Origin: Terriglobia bacterium
Lineage (GTDB): Bacteria > Acidobacteriota > Terriglobia > Terriglobales > Acidobacteriaceae
DNA: 64,000 nucleotides
Direction of reading: 5' to 3'
Assembly (NCBI GenBank): GCA_020073665.1
Contig: JAIQEU010000002.1
Coordinates: 1-64,000, forward strand
This document shows, in pieces, positions 18,148 to 26,422 of the stretch. The number at the start of each line of letters is the position of its first letter. Positions within the stretch are counted from its first letter, which is position 1. A program made the position numbers and the translations under genes. The notes beneath the pieces are model-generated. The model ran no database searches, had not been told where the DNA came from, and saw only the letters and a program-made list of their open reading frames with translations.

Positions 18148-18950
18148 GGCGTTTACTCCATCGCGTGAATTTTCGGTGGGTCGCGGTTGCGGCCGCCGCC
18201 ATTGCTTTTCTCACGGTTCCCGCTGCCTGCGCTGCCGAGCCTCTGGACGATCTGATCGCACTGACCAGCAAGCAGGTTTCGGGATTCGTAGAGCAGTTCT
18301 CTGACGTGAAGTGCATCGAGCAGGTGCGGCAGGAAAAACTTGGCAAGGACGACAAAGTCGAGTTGAAGGAAGACTCCACCTACGACTACCTGGTCATTCT
18401 GACCAACACGGGGGGCGAGTTGAGTCTGGACGAATCGCGGCTGGCGGTGCGGCAAGCCAAGGCCGACAAGAAAAACACCTCCATGCTGGTGAGTAACGGT
18501 TTCGCCACCTTGTTTCTTGTCTTCCATCCTTACTATGCCGGCAGCTTTCAGTTCACTGCACTGGGGGATGAAGAGGTCGACGGTCATCGGCTGAGCAAGG
18601 TGGCATTTCAACACGTTCGCGGTACCCGCTCGGTGGCGGCCCTGGCCCTGCGGGGCAAGGAATACCCGCTCGAACTTTCGGGCATCGCCTGGATTGATCC
18701 GCAGTCGGGCGCCATCGCAAAAATAACTGCCGGCGTCGAAAACACCATGGAGGATGTCGGCCTCAAGACTTTGCGCTCGGAAGTGCGGTACGCGCCGGTC
18801 CCATTCCGCGATACGAAGGACGTTTACTGGTTCCCGGCCCAGGCCACGGTGGAGGTGGAAACCCCGCGCCAGCACTGGCGCAACACGCATAGCTTTACCG
18901 ATTACAAGAAGTTCTCAGTCAGCACCGAGGAGCAAGTCGCAAACAAATGA
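18144..18950 (+). CDS. Exported protein of unknown function in the cytochrome locus
   Basis: The 268-residue product begins with a signal peptide (WVAVAAAAIAFLTVPAACAAEP). The rest resembles a LolA/outer-membrane lipoprotein-sorting type beta fold only in a general way. It has short strands such as LSGIAWIDPQSGAIAKI and VYWFPAQATVEVE, the pattern of proteins that bury a hydrophobic ligand, but I do not recognise a defined family. There is no haem motif. The gene overlaps both neighbours by four bases (ATGA), so it must be made together with the AMIN/barrel protein and the membrane cytochrome b-like protein. It may help assemble or lipid-modify part of the complex. Confidence 0.8.
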   Translation: MRRLLHRVNFRWVAVAAAAIAFLTVPAACAAEPLDDLIALTSKQVSGFVEQFSDVKCIEQVRQEKLGKDDKVELKEDSTYDYLVILTNTGGELSLDESRLAVRQAKADKKNTSMLVSNGFATLFLVFHPYYAGSFQFTALGDEEVDGHRLSKVAFQHVRGTRSVAALALRGKEYPLELSGIAWIDPQSGAIAKITAGVENTMEDVGLKTLRSEVRYAPVPFRDTKDVYWFPAQATVEVETPRQHWRNTHSFTDYKKFSVSTEEQVANK

Positions 18951-19891
18951 GCGCTAACGCAACTGTAGCCACTGCTGCTGTCATGGCCGCCCGCGATGGA
19001 GAGCGGGCGCACCGAATCCGCGTAGTGATTGGTTACGTCCTGGCCATTACCTTGATTATCGGCCTGGCCGTGTACGGCTTCGACTACTACACGCTGGGTT
19101 CGGCGGACCGGCCGTTCTCGCCCAAGCATGCCCTACTCCGGCCGAGCGGAACCATCGGGGTGAAGCTGGGCTTCCTGGGCTTCACCGTCTTTCTGGCAAT
19201 TTTTCTCTATCCGCTGCGCAAGGCCTGGCCGTGGCTGGGGCGACAGGGCAGTTCACGGCACTGGCTCGACATTCACGTCCTGCTGGGGCTGAGTGCGCCC
19301 TTCATTATTGCTTTTCATTCCGCTTTCAAATTCCGTGGATTCGCGGGTATGGCCTTCTGGATCATGGTGGCGGTTTCGCTGAGCGGGGTGATTGGCCGCT
19401 ACCTCTATTCCCAGATCCCGCGTAGCTTGAACGCAGCCGAACTATCGATGAAAGAATTGCAGGATCTGCAAGCCGGGCTTGCCCAGCAAATGGCGGGACA
19501 GAAACTGCTGCCCCAAAACGATGTGCGCTCGCTGCTGCGCCTGCCGAGCCAGGAAAAAGTCGACGGCATGTTCGTCATATTTGCCCTGGTTTACATGATG
19601 TTACTCGACGTGGCTCGGGCGTTCCGTGTCGCTAAACTGCGCCGGCACGCGTTGGGCTTTGGCCAAACTGTGTCTACCCTGGGAGGCTTCCTGCCGACTC
19701 GCCAACGCCAACTGGAAAAGGCCATTGGCATGGCCCGGGAAGAAGCCGCGACCGCCAAGCGGGTGCTGTTCCTGAAGCGCTCGCAGCAGGTATTCCACTT
19801 CTGGCACGTCGTGCATAAGCCGTTCAGCTACACTTTCGCGTTACTTGCGCTCATCCACATCGTGGTAGTAATGATGATGGGGTTCTACTGA
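18947..19891 (+). CDS. Six-helix His-rich membrane protein, cytochrome b-like
   Basis: The 314-residue protein has about six transmembrane helices: roughly 27-48, 72-93, 106-127, 133-155, 206-225 and 293-313. His residues lie at helix ends in pairs suited to haem b: SSRHWLDIHV and IIAFHSAF in helix 3, and VFHFWHVVHKPFS with LALIHIVVV around the last helix. A hydrophilic segment of about 50 residues separates helices 4 and 5. This resembles membrane electron carriers of the cytochrome b561/ferric reductase type, but no exact family is recognised. It overlaps the preceding gene by four bases and lies nine bases before the FAD/ferredoxin oxidoreductase. It could therefore be the membrane step that passes electrons from the cytoplasmic enzyme to the periplasmic multihaem proteins. 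Confidence 0.82.
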   Translation: MSANATVATAAVMAARDGERAHRIRVVIGYVLAITLIIGLAVYGFDYYTLGSADRPFSPKHALLRPSGTIGVKLGFLGFTVFLAIFLYPLRKAWPWLGRQGSSRHWLDIHVLLGLSAPFIIAFHSAFKFRGFAGMAFWIMVAVSLSGVIGRYLYSQIPRSLNAAELSMKELQDLQAGLAQQMAGQKLLPQNDVRSLLRLPSQEKVDGMFVIFALVYMMLLDVARAFRVAKLRRHALGFGQTVSTLGGFLPTRQRQLEKAIGMAREEAATAKRVLFLKRSQQVFHFWHVVHKPFSYTFALLALIHIVVVMMMGFY

Positions 19892-19900
19892 GGATGTGAG

Positions 19901-21292
19901 ATGGACACTCTCATTGCCTTCATCATCGCAGTCATCGTCAGCAGCTTCTTTCTGCGCGGCTACCTCAAGAACCTGAAAGCGAAGGAGACTCGCGCACGTC
20001 AGGCGGCGGAAAAGGGCCAGTTATTTTCCGAAGGCCCCCGGGCTCAGCACCCACACATCGACACCACCTACTGCATTGGCTGCGGTACTTGCACCACGGT
20101 CTGTCCCGAAGGCGATGTGCTGGCCATGATCGCGGGCAAGGCCGTGATCGTGAATGGATACAAATGCATTGGCCACAGTCTCTGCGCGGAGGCCTGCCCG
20201 GTCGGAGCTATCACCATGGTGATGGCCAGCCCCAGCATGGGTGCGGACATGCCCTACCTGACCCCCGAGCATGAGACCAGCATCCCCAACCTGTTTATCG
20301 CGGGTGAACTCGGCGGGCTGGCCCTGATCAAGAATGCGGTGAACCAGGGCCGGGACTGCATTGACACGATCGTGAACCGGGTCGCCGCGTCGGGCGGCCG
20401 ACGCTCCCTACCTGGCGTTCACGATGTGCTGATCGTTGGCGCCGGGCCAGCGGGCATCAGCGCTTCGCTGCGCGCCATCGAGCACAAGCTCAACTACATC
20501 ACCATCGAGCGCGACGAGATTGGCGGCACCGTGGCCAAGTATCCGCGGCAGAAACTGGTCATGACCAGCCCGGTGGAATTTCCCATGTACGGTAAGTTCA
20601 AGAAGATGCAACTGTCCAAGGAGAACCTGCTGGCCTTCTGGGACATGGTCCTCAATCGCTCCGATTTCAATGTTTCGACCGGCGAAAAAGTAGAAGACAT
20701 CAAGAAAGATGTGGATGGCATCTTCACCGTCGTGACTGCCAACAACCAGTACCGCGCCCGCGCCGTGGTGCTGGCGCTTGGCCGTGCCGGCGAACCGCGA
20801 AAACTCGGGGTCAAAGGTGAAGAACTGTCCAAGGTCATGTACCGCCTGATCGAGGCCGACCACTACGTCAACAAGCAGATTCTCGTGGTCGGCGGCGGCG
20901 ATAGTGCGGTCGAGGCCGCGATGGGCCTGGCGGAACAGAGTGGCAATCGGGTCACGCTCTCCTATCGCCAGTCACAGTTCAGCCGCATCAAGGATCGCAA
21001 CGCCAAGCGCATGGAAGACGGCATGCGTTCGGGCAAAGTCAAGGTGCTATTCAATTCCAGCCCGGTGGAATTCAAACCGAACTCGGTCGTCATCGATGTC
21101 AAAGGCCAGATGCAAGAGATCCCCAACGATTTTGTCTGGATCTTTGCCGGCGGAACTCCTCCCAATGATTTCCTCAAGAAGATCGGTGTCGCCTTCGGCA
21201 TGCGCGACCTGACTCTGGAGGCTAGCAACGAGGCCAAGCAGGCCTCAGCCGCCAGGAAGCAGTTCGCCGAAGCCAGCGCCGGCGCGCTCTGA
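19901..21292 (+). CDS. Membrane-anchored ferredoxin/FAD-dependent NAD(P)H oxidoreductase
   Basis: The 463-residue protein has an N-terminal helix (3-20), a two-cluster ferredoxin domain (55-110) and a thioredoxin-reductase-like flavoprotein module (from about 170). FAD binding is shown by VGAGPAGISASL and NAD(P)H binding by VVGGGDSAVEAA, with a basic SYRQSQFSR segment that suggests NADPH. The first cluster motif is complete (Cys58, 61, 64, 68). The second reads CIGHSLCAEACP, with His92 where the second Cys should be, so one cluster would have a His ligand or be incomplete. No redox-active CxxC of thioredoxin reductase is present. The position after the cytochrome b-like gene suggests that it delivers electrons from NAD(P)H to, or accepts them from, that membrane protein. 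Confidence 0.88.
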   Translation: MDTLIAFIIAVIVSSFFLRGYLKNLKAKETRARQAAEKGQLFSEGPRAQHPHIDTTYCIGCGTCTTVCPEGDVLAMIAGKAVIVNGYKCIGHSLCAEACPVGAITMVMASPSMGADMPYLTPEHETSIPNLFIAGELGGLALIKNAVNQGRDCIDTIVNRVAASGGRRSLPGVHDVLIVGAGPAGISASLRAIEHKLNYITIERDEIGGTVAKYPRQKLVMTSPVEFPMYGKFKKMQLSKENLLAFWDMVLNRSDFNVSTGEKVEDIKKDVDGIFTVVTANNQYRARAVVLALGRAGEPRKLGVKGEELSKVMYRLIEADHYVNKQILVVGGGDSAVEAAMGLAEQSGNRVTLSYRQSQFSRIKDRNAKRMEDGMRSGKVKVLFNSSPVEFKPNSVVIDVKGQMQEIPNDFVWIFAGGTPPNDFLKKIGVAFGMRDLTLEASNEAKQASAARKQFAEASAGAL

Positions 21293-21712
21293 TTTTGACC
21301 TGCTCCCGGTTGTGATCGCGCTCTGCGAATAACCTAGACAATTTCGCCAGAATCCAAGTTTCTCACCAAGACAATACATTTTGTGTATTAATGTCTATTG
21401 TTGTGCTCTCGCGCCAGACGAATCCCGAAAATCATAAGTGCGTTCCGGACTCTCCGTATTTCTGAATATTGCACGCGCACCACTTTTTGTTACCCACTTG
21501 CGGAGCCTTCGATGCGGCTACCGCAATCCGCTCCGCCCGTTCCTTGCTGGTGAACACTGAAGCGGCCACGGGGCACGCTGATCTTGCTGTTGCGCGCGCA
21601 CGCGCACGGCACTCCCCCAGAGCATCGGTAAATGGTTTGCAAACTGCATTATGAAGAGCAACAGGATTGTCCACCGTCTATATCCCAAGAGACAATCTGA
21701 GAGGGTTCCCAC
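21293..21712 (+). other. Intergenic region before the first Oar-like receptor
   Basis: This 420-base stretch has no gene that I can support. Short open frames on both strands lack ribosome binding sites and any recognisable motif. An inverted repeat AATACA-N5-TGTATT lies at 21373-21389 in a locally AT-rich segment; it may be a regulator site or a weak stem, but has no T-run. The promoter of the receptor gene is presumably in the right half. Its start is preceded by GAGAGG shortly before the ATG at 21713. Confidence 0.4.
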
Positions 21713-24700
21713 ATGAAGAGGGTGTTAGTTGTTGCGGTTATGTTGGCATTCGGAATTTTTCTGCCGGTTATGCTTCGGGCGCAGGAAGTCGCATCGCTTA
21801 CCGGCGTCGTCACCGACAAGACCGGCGCAGTCGTCTCCGACGCGGCTGTGAAGCTGGTTGACACTAAGACCAACGCCGGCTTCGAGACCAAGACCAATGA
21901 GGTCGGCGCTTACACCTTCACTAAGCTCCTGCCAGGGCCCGGATACAAGCTTACCGTCTCAAAGGACGGTTTCCAGACTTTCAACGTTGACAACATCTAT
22001 CTTGGGGTCAACGCCACTCATACGCAAAACGCACAGATGCAAGTGGGCAAGACTACCGAGACCATAGAAGTGAATGGCTCGGGGTCGCAGGTGTCTCTGG
22101 ACACAACCGACACATCCGTTAGTGCCACTCTGGACATGCACCTGGTACATGAGCTCCCGCTCAATGTTCGCGATAACCCGCTGGGCCTTCTGTTGTACTC
22201 CCCGGGCGTGACCGCAGCCGTCGGAGGTGACGACAACACGCTGGGCAGCCGGGACGGTGCAGTAACCGGAGCGCGCGGCGACCAGAGCAACTACACTTTG
22301 GATGGCCTGGACACCAACGACTTCGGTACCGGGCAGGCGTTCGCGATGGTGGGACAAGCTCCGGTAGACTCAGTCCAGGAAATCCGCACCGAGACCGCCA
22401 ACCCGCTCTCCGCCGAAGGCCGCGGCAGCGGCGCCCAAGTGCAACTGGTGACCAAGAGCGGCACCAACAATTGGCATGGCTCCCTGTACGAATACAACCG
22501 CACCGCTGCTACCACCGCCAACAGTTTTTTCAACAATCGAAATGGCGTTGCGCGGCCCCCACTCACTCGCAATCAGTTCGGTGGCAGCCTGGGCGGCCCC
22601 ATTGTGAAGGACAAGCTCTTTTTCTTCTTCAACTACGAGGGTCGGCGCGACGCGCTCGCGGATACCGTGAATACGGTTGTTCCGCTGGATAACCTGCGTG
22701 CCGGCAATGTCGGCTACATCAATAACAATGCCGGCTGCGTCTTTACCAGCCGCCAAAATACGACTCCAACTTGCATCAGTTTCTGGCCGGTAAGCGACAC
22801 CACCCTGGATCCCCTGCACATCGGTCCCGACCCACAGCTCTTAAGCTTCCTCAACAGCCGCTATCCCCATGCGAATGATTTGACCCAGGGCGATGGCGTC
22901 AACACCGGCGGCTTCACCTGGAATGCTCCCAAGCACTTGACCGGGAACGACTATGTTTCGCGCATCGACTACAACCTTAATAGCAAGATGAAGCTTTTCG
23001 GGCGCTTGAGTATCTACCGTAGTACCCAAGGCGACGATATCAATTTTCCCGGCGCGGAACTATTTCCCGGCGACCCGGTCAGCCAGGAAGTGATTGATCA
23101 CAGCTGGGCTTTCGTGATCGGACACACCTGGACCATCAGCAATACCAAGGTCAATCAGTTCAGCTATGGAGAGACCCGCTCGGTGCTGGACTTTCCGGCC
23201 CTGTTGAACCCCACGGGCACAACCCAATACACCTCTATGATGGGTACGTCCTTTGGGGGATCGCGTATTACCTCGCCGTTCTACGGCGGCGCCAGCCAAC
23301 GCCGCACGGTGCCCATCCCGGTTTTCCGCGACGATTTCAACTACGTCCATGGAACCCATAACATCCAGGTGGGCGGAACCTTCAAGCCCATCAAGGACAC
23401 CAGTACGCTGGTTAGCGACTTCAACAACGTGACCCTTGGGTTGGGCGGCAGTGTGCTGAGCCTCGACCCTGCAGCCGGCGAGACACCAGCTAACCTCCTG
23501 CCCGGGAGCGCCACTGCTCTGCGCACCTGGAGCGAGGCTTATGTCTTCTCCTTGGGCCGGATCGGCGGCATCAGCAGCAGCTACGAAAACAACCACGATC
23601 TGCAGCCTCTGGCCCAAGGATCGGGCCACACCCGCAATTACCGTTACTACGAGACCGAGCTGTACGCCCAGGACAGCTGGCGCATGCGTCCCGACCTGAC
23701 CATGACCTATGGCCTGCGCTGGACGTTCTATTCCGTTCCTTATGAGGTCGACGGGTTCCAAACTGCTCCCAATATCGACTTTGCCTCGATGTACAAGGCT
23801 CGTGTGGCGGCTGCTCAAGCAGGCATCAGTGGCGAGAGTGTGGTCCCCACCGTTCTCTATAATTTCTCCGGCAAGGCCAATCACGCTCCTGGACTTTACA
23901 ACCCGGATTGGAGAGACTTTGCTCCGCGTCTGAGCTTTGCTTACAACCCGTCGTTCAGCAGTGGTTGGCTAGGGCGGGTGCTCGGCGATCGCAAGACTGT
24001 GATCCGAGCTGGCGCTGGCATTGTTCATGACCACACCATTCTCTCCGCCATCAATTTCTTTGGGGATCAAACCTCGTTTGCTTTTGGACAGACGGTTCCC
24101 ACATCATCGTTTGCTGGTTTAGACACAGATCCGCGCTTCTCCCAGGTTGGCGGGTTGGGAGGTCTGCCCGCACTCACTCCGCCACAGCCGTCATCGGTCC
24201 CCTTTACCCCTTACCTGAATGCTCCGGGTTCACCGATGCCGTTTAATGGCCTGATTGGCAACGCGAACGAGTTGGCGGTGGATCCTCGCTACAAAACTCC
24301 TTACTCGGAACTGATCACCTTCGGTATTCAGCGTGAGCTTCCGGGAAACTTCCAGTTTGAAGCGACCTACTTCGGCCGCATGGGGCACCGGCTGTTGTCG
24401 CGCTCGGACGCCGGACAAGTGGTGGACTTCCGCGATCAGGCTTCCGGGCTGGGTTTGGTGTCGCAATTTACCCAACTTTCCCTCCAGGCCCGGCGCGGCA
24501 AGCCTCTCACGCCCTCTCCCTTCTGGGAGAACGTGATGAATCCGACTCTGCTCGCGAACTTCGGTGGGACTTGCGAGGACTTTGGGTTTGCCAGCTGCGC
24601 AGACTTTATCAACGATCCAAATGTCGCAGGTTCGCTGGTGTCCATTGGTGATATGGCAGACACGGTGGCAGCGCTGTATGCCAATGGCCTGCTGCCTGCC

Positions 24701-25540
24701 AACGTGGGTCTAGATCCCCAGTTCTCGAGCCAGCTTTACTTTGGCAACAAAAGCTACTCGAACTACCAGGGCCTGCTGACGTCATTGCACAAGAAGTACT
24801 CGCATGGGCTGCAGTTTGACGTCAACTACACGTACTCGCACTCCATCGACAACAGCTCCACCATCGCCAACAACGCCACCGGTACGTCGGCTACCGGGGG
24901 TTACGGCGGGTTCCTGTGCGACGCCATCAACCTGGCCTCCTGCCGTGGCAATTCCGACTTCGACGTCACCCACCTGATCAGTGCTGACGGTCTTTACGAA
25001 TTGCCATTTGGCAAAGGCCGCTGGCTGGGAGGCAACGCATCTGGCTGGCTGAACCAGATTATCGGGGGCTGGCAGGTAGCCGCGCTCACCCGTTGGAACA
25101 CGGGATTCGCCTTCACCACCATCTCGCAGGCGTTCCCCGTGAGCTTCAACGCCAATAGTCCATCTGTGTTTATAGGGAAGCAGTCGGACATTCGGGTCCA
25201 CATCCACACCGACGCCGCTACCGGTGCGATACAGCTGTTCGCCGACCCCACGGCGGCCATCAATGCCTTCACCGGTCCCATTGGCTTGCAGGGGCCGACT
25301 CGCAACAACCTGCGTGGGCCGCGCTTCTCCAATACCAACCTTACGCTCAACAAGCACTTCACGCTCAAAGAGAATTACGGGCTGGAGTTTCGTGCGGAAG
25401 CCTACAACGTGTTTAACCACACTAACTTCGCGCTACCCACGGGAAGCGTTGCTGATACCACGAACTCAAGCACGTTCGGGGTCATCACCAGCACAGCCGC
25501 GCCGCGCGTCATGCAGTTCTCACTGCGGCTCGACTTCTAA
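21713..25540 (+). CDS. Oar-like TonB-dependent outer-membrane receptor
   Basis: The 1275-residue product has a signal peptide (MKRVLVVAVMLAFGIFLPVML) and a carboxypeptidase-regulatory-like domain at about 28-115 (LTGVVTDKTGAVVSDAAV and GAYTFTKLLPGPGYKL). A plug domain follows (LPLNVRDNPLGLLLYSPGV, YTLDGLDTND), then a large barrel ending in VMQFSLRLDF with a C-terminal Phe. This architecture is characteristic of the enlarged Oar-type receptors of Acidobacteriota, whose substrates are mostly unknown and may include glycans or peptides. No partner SusD-like gene is present, and the gene stands alone with a strong terminator behind it. It is a distant paralogue of the receptor at 44644-48177. Confidence 0.93.
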   Translation: MKRVLVVAVMLAFGIFLPVMLRAQEVASLTGVVTDKTGAVVSDAAVKLVDTKTNAGFETKTNEVGAYTFTKLLPGPGYKLTVSKDGFQTFNVDNIYLGVNATHTQNAQMQVGKTTETIEVNGSGSQVSLDTTDTSVSATLDMHLVHELPLNVRDNPLGLLLYSPGVTAAVGGDDNTLGSRDGAVTGARGDQSNYTLDGLDTNDFGTGQAFAMVGQAPVDSVQEIRTETANPLSAEGRGSGAQVQLVTKSGTNNWHGSLYEYNRTAATTANSFFNNRNGVARPPLTRNQFGGSLGGPIVKDKLFFFFNYEGRRDALADTVNTVVPLDNLRAGNVGYINNNAGCVFTSRQNTTPTCISFWPVSDTTLDPLHIGPDPQLLSFLNSRYPHANDLTQGDGVNTGGFTWNAPKHLTGNDYVSRIDYNLNSKMKLFGRLSIYRSTQGDDINFPGAELFPGDPVSQEVIDHSWAFVIGHTWTISNTKVNQFSYGETRSVLDFPALLNPTGTTQYTSMMGTSFGGSRITSPFYGGASQRRTVPIPVFRDDFNYVHGTHNIQVGGTFKPIKDTSTLVSDFNNVTLGLGGSVLSLDPAAGETPANLLPGSATALRTWSEAYVFSLGRIGGISSSYENNHDLQPLAQGSGHTRNYRYYETELYAQDSWRMRPDLTMTYGLRWTFYSVPYEVDGFQTAPNIDFASMYKARVAAAQAGISGESVVPTVLYNFSGKANHAPGLYNPDWRDFAPRLSFAYNPSFSSGWLGRVLGDRKTVIRAGAGIVHDHTILSAINFFGDQTSFAFGQTVPTSSFAGLDTDPRFSQVGGLGGLPALTPPQPSSVPFTPYLNAPGSPMPFNGLIGNANELAVDPRYKTPYSELITFGIQRELPGNFQFEATYFGRMGHRLLSRSDAGQVVDFRDQASGLGLVSQFTQLSLQARRGKPLTPSPFWENVMNPTLLANFGGTCEDFGFASCADFINDPNVAGSLVSIGDMADTVAALYANGLLPANVGLDPQFSSQLYFGNKSYSNYQGLLTSLHKKYSHGLQFDVNYTYSHSIDNSSTIANNATGTSATGGYGGFLCDAINLASCRGNSDFDVTHLISADGLYELPFGKGRWLGGNASGWLNQIIGGWQVAALTRWNTGFAFTTISQAFPVSFNANSPSVFIGKQSDIRVHIHTDAATGAIQLFADPTAAINAFTGPIGLQGPTRNNLRGPRFSNTNLTLNKHFTLKENYGLEFRAEAYNVFNHTNFALPTGSVADTTNSSTFGVITSTAAPRVMQFSLRLDF

Positions 25541-25561
25541 GGTTGCTACTCATTCCTCCGC

Positions 25562-25593
25562 GGGCCGGTCCGGGGACCGGCCCTTTTTCTTTT
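25562..25593 (+). terminator. Rho-independent terminator after the Oar-like receptor
   Basis: A GC-rich stem, GGGCCGGTCC (25562-25571) pairing with GGACCGGCCC (25574-25583), is followed directly by TTTTTCTTTT. The position 22 bases after the receptor stop codon fits. Confidence 0.93.
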
Positions 25594-25704
25594 CCCTGTG
25601 GGGTGAGCGGGTACGAAGCTCGATCGCCCGCCCCGGAATCCCCGGTAAAGTTTTGTAAATTTCGCGAAACCCTCCCTCCCCAAGGCCCGTCTAGGGGAGT
25701 AATA

Positions 25705-25718
25705 TAAGTAATTACTTA
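25705..25718 (+). promoter_or_regulatory. Perfect palindrome at the start of the TetR gene, probable operator
   Basis: TAAGTAATTACTTA is a perfect 14-bp palindrome that ends one base before the ATG at 25720. A TAATAT hexamer (25700-25705) just upstream could be a -10 box, which would make the mRNA nearly leaderless. The only purine-rich ribosome-binding candidate (GGGGAG at 25694-25699) is about 20 bases away, too far for normal use. Placement over the transcription start suggests autorepression by the TetR protein, probably extending to the efflux genes behind it. Confidence 0.65.
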
Positions 25719-25719
25719 C

Positions 25720-26376
25720 ATGCGATTAGCCGCCAAGGATCGACGTCAGCAACTGATTGAGGCCGCGATGCGCCTGTTCTCGGAAAAGGGTTTCTACGGT
25801 ACTACCACTCAACAGATCGCCCGCGCCGCAGGCGTGAATGAGGCCATTATTTTCCGGCATTTCGCTACCAAGGAAGAGCTCTACTGGGCAGTCGTGTCCA
25901 GCCGAGTGGAAGCCTCTGGACGCCACCGCAAGCTGCGCCAGCACCTGGATCCCGATGCCGATGAACGCGAGGTGCTTACGGCGGTCGCCGAGACCCTGTT
26001 GAATCGCTCCCAGGAAGACGCGGCTCTCACTCGTCTGCTTTTTTTCAGTGCGCTGCGAAACCCGGAGCTGTCCGAGAGTTTCTTTCGCACCTACATGGCG
26101 GAGAATTTCGATCTAGTGACGGCTTACTTCCGCAAAGGCATGCAGAATGGGCGCTTTCGCAAGCTGGACCCGGCGATGGTGGCGCGCGGCTTCATGGGCA
26201 TGATTGTCTATCACTATCTGGTGCAAGAGCTGTTCGCCGGCAGAAGCGAGAAATTCGATCCGCATGCGGTGGCGCAGCAGTTGGTCGACGTCTGGCTCGA
26301 TGGCGTTTCGTTGTCCGGCAAACCAAATCGCCATCATGAAGTCAATATTAATAACGGCAAGCGGGCGCTGGTCTAG
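25720..26376 (+). CDS. TetR/AcrR-family transcriptional regulator
   Basis: The 218-residue protein has the TetR N-terminal helix-turn-helix at about 8-55 (LIEAAMRLFSEKGFYGTTTQ, IARAAGVNEAIIFRHFATKE) and an all-helical C-terminal ligand domain. The start at 25720 is chosen because the helix-turn-helix begins within a few residues and a 14-bp palindrome ends just before it. The gene lies 46 bases upstream of the RND adaptor and in the same direction, the usual arrangement for a local repressor of an efflux operon. Its inducer cannot be read from the sequence. Confidence 0.92.
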   Translation: MRLAAKDRRQQLIEAAMRLFSEKGFYGTTTQQIARAAGVNEAIIFRHFATKEELYWAVVSSRVEASGRHRKLRQHLDPDADEREVLTAVAETLLNRSQEDAALTRLLFFSALRNPELSESFFRTYMAENFDLVTAYFRKGMQNGRFRKLDPAMVARGFMGMIVYHYLVQELFAGRSEKFDPHAVAQQLVDVWLDGVSLSGKPNRHHEVNINNGKRALV

Positions 26377-26422
26377 ATCTGCCGGGGAGGTACGAACCCG
26401 TCCGGCAGGGGAGTACATAGGA

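Noticed and set aside
21432-21674. Small minus-strand gene before the first receptor
   Set aside because: No ribosome binding site, low-complexity Ala/Arg composition and an equally long frame on the other strand.
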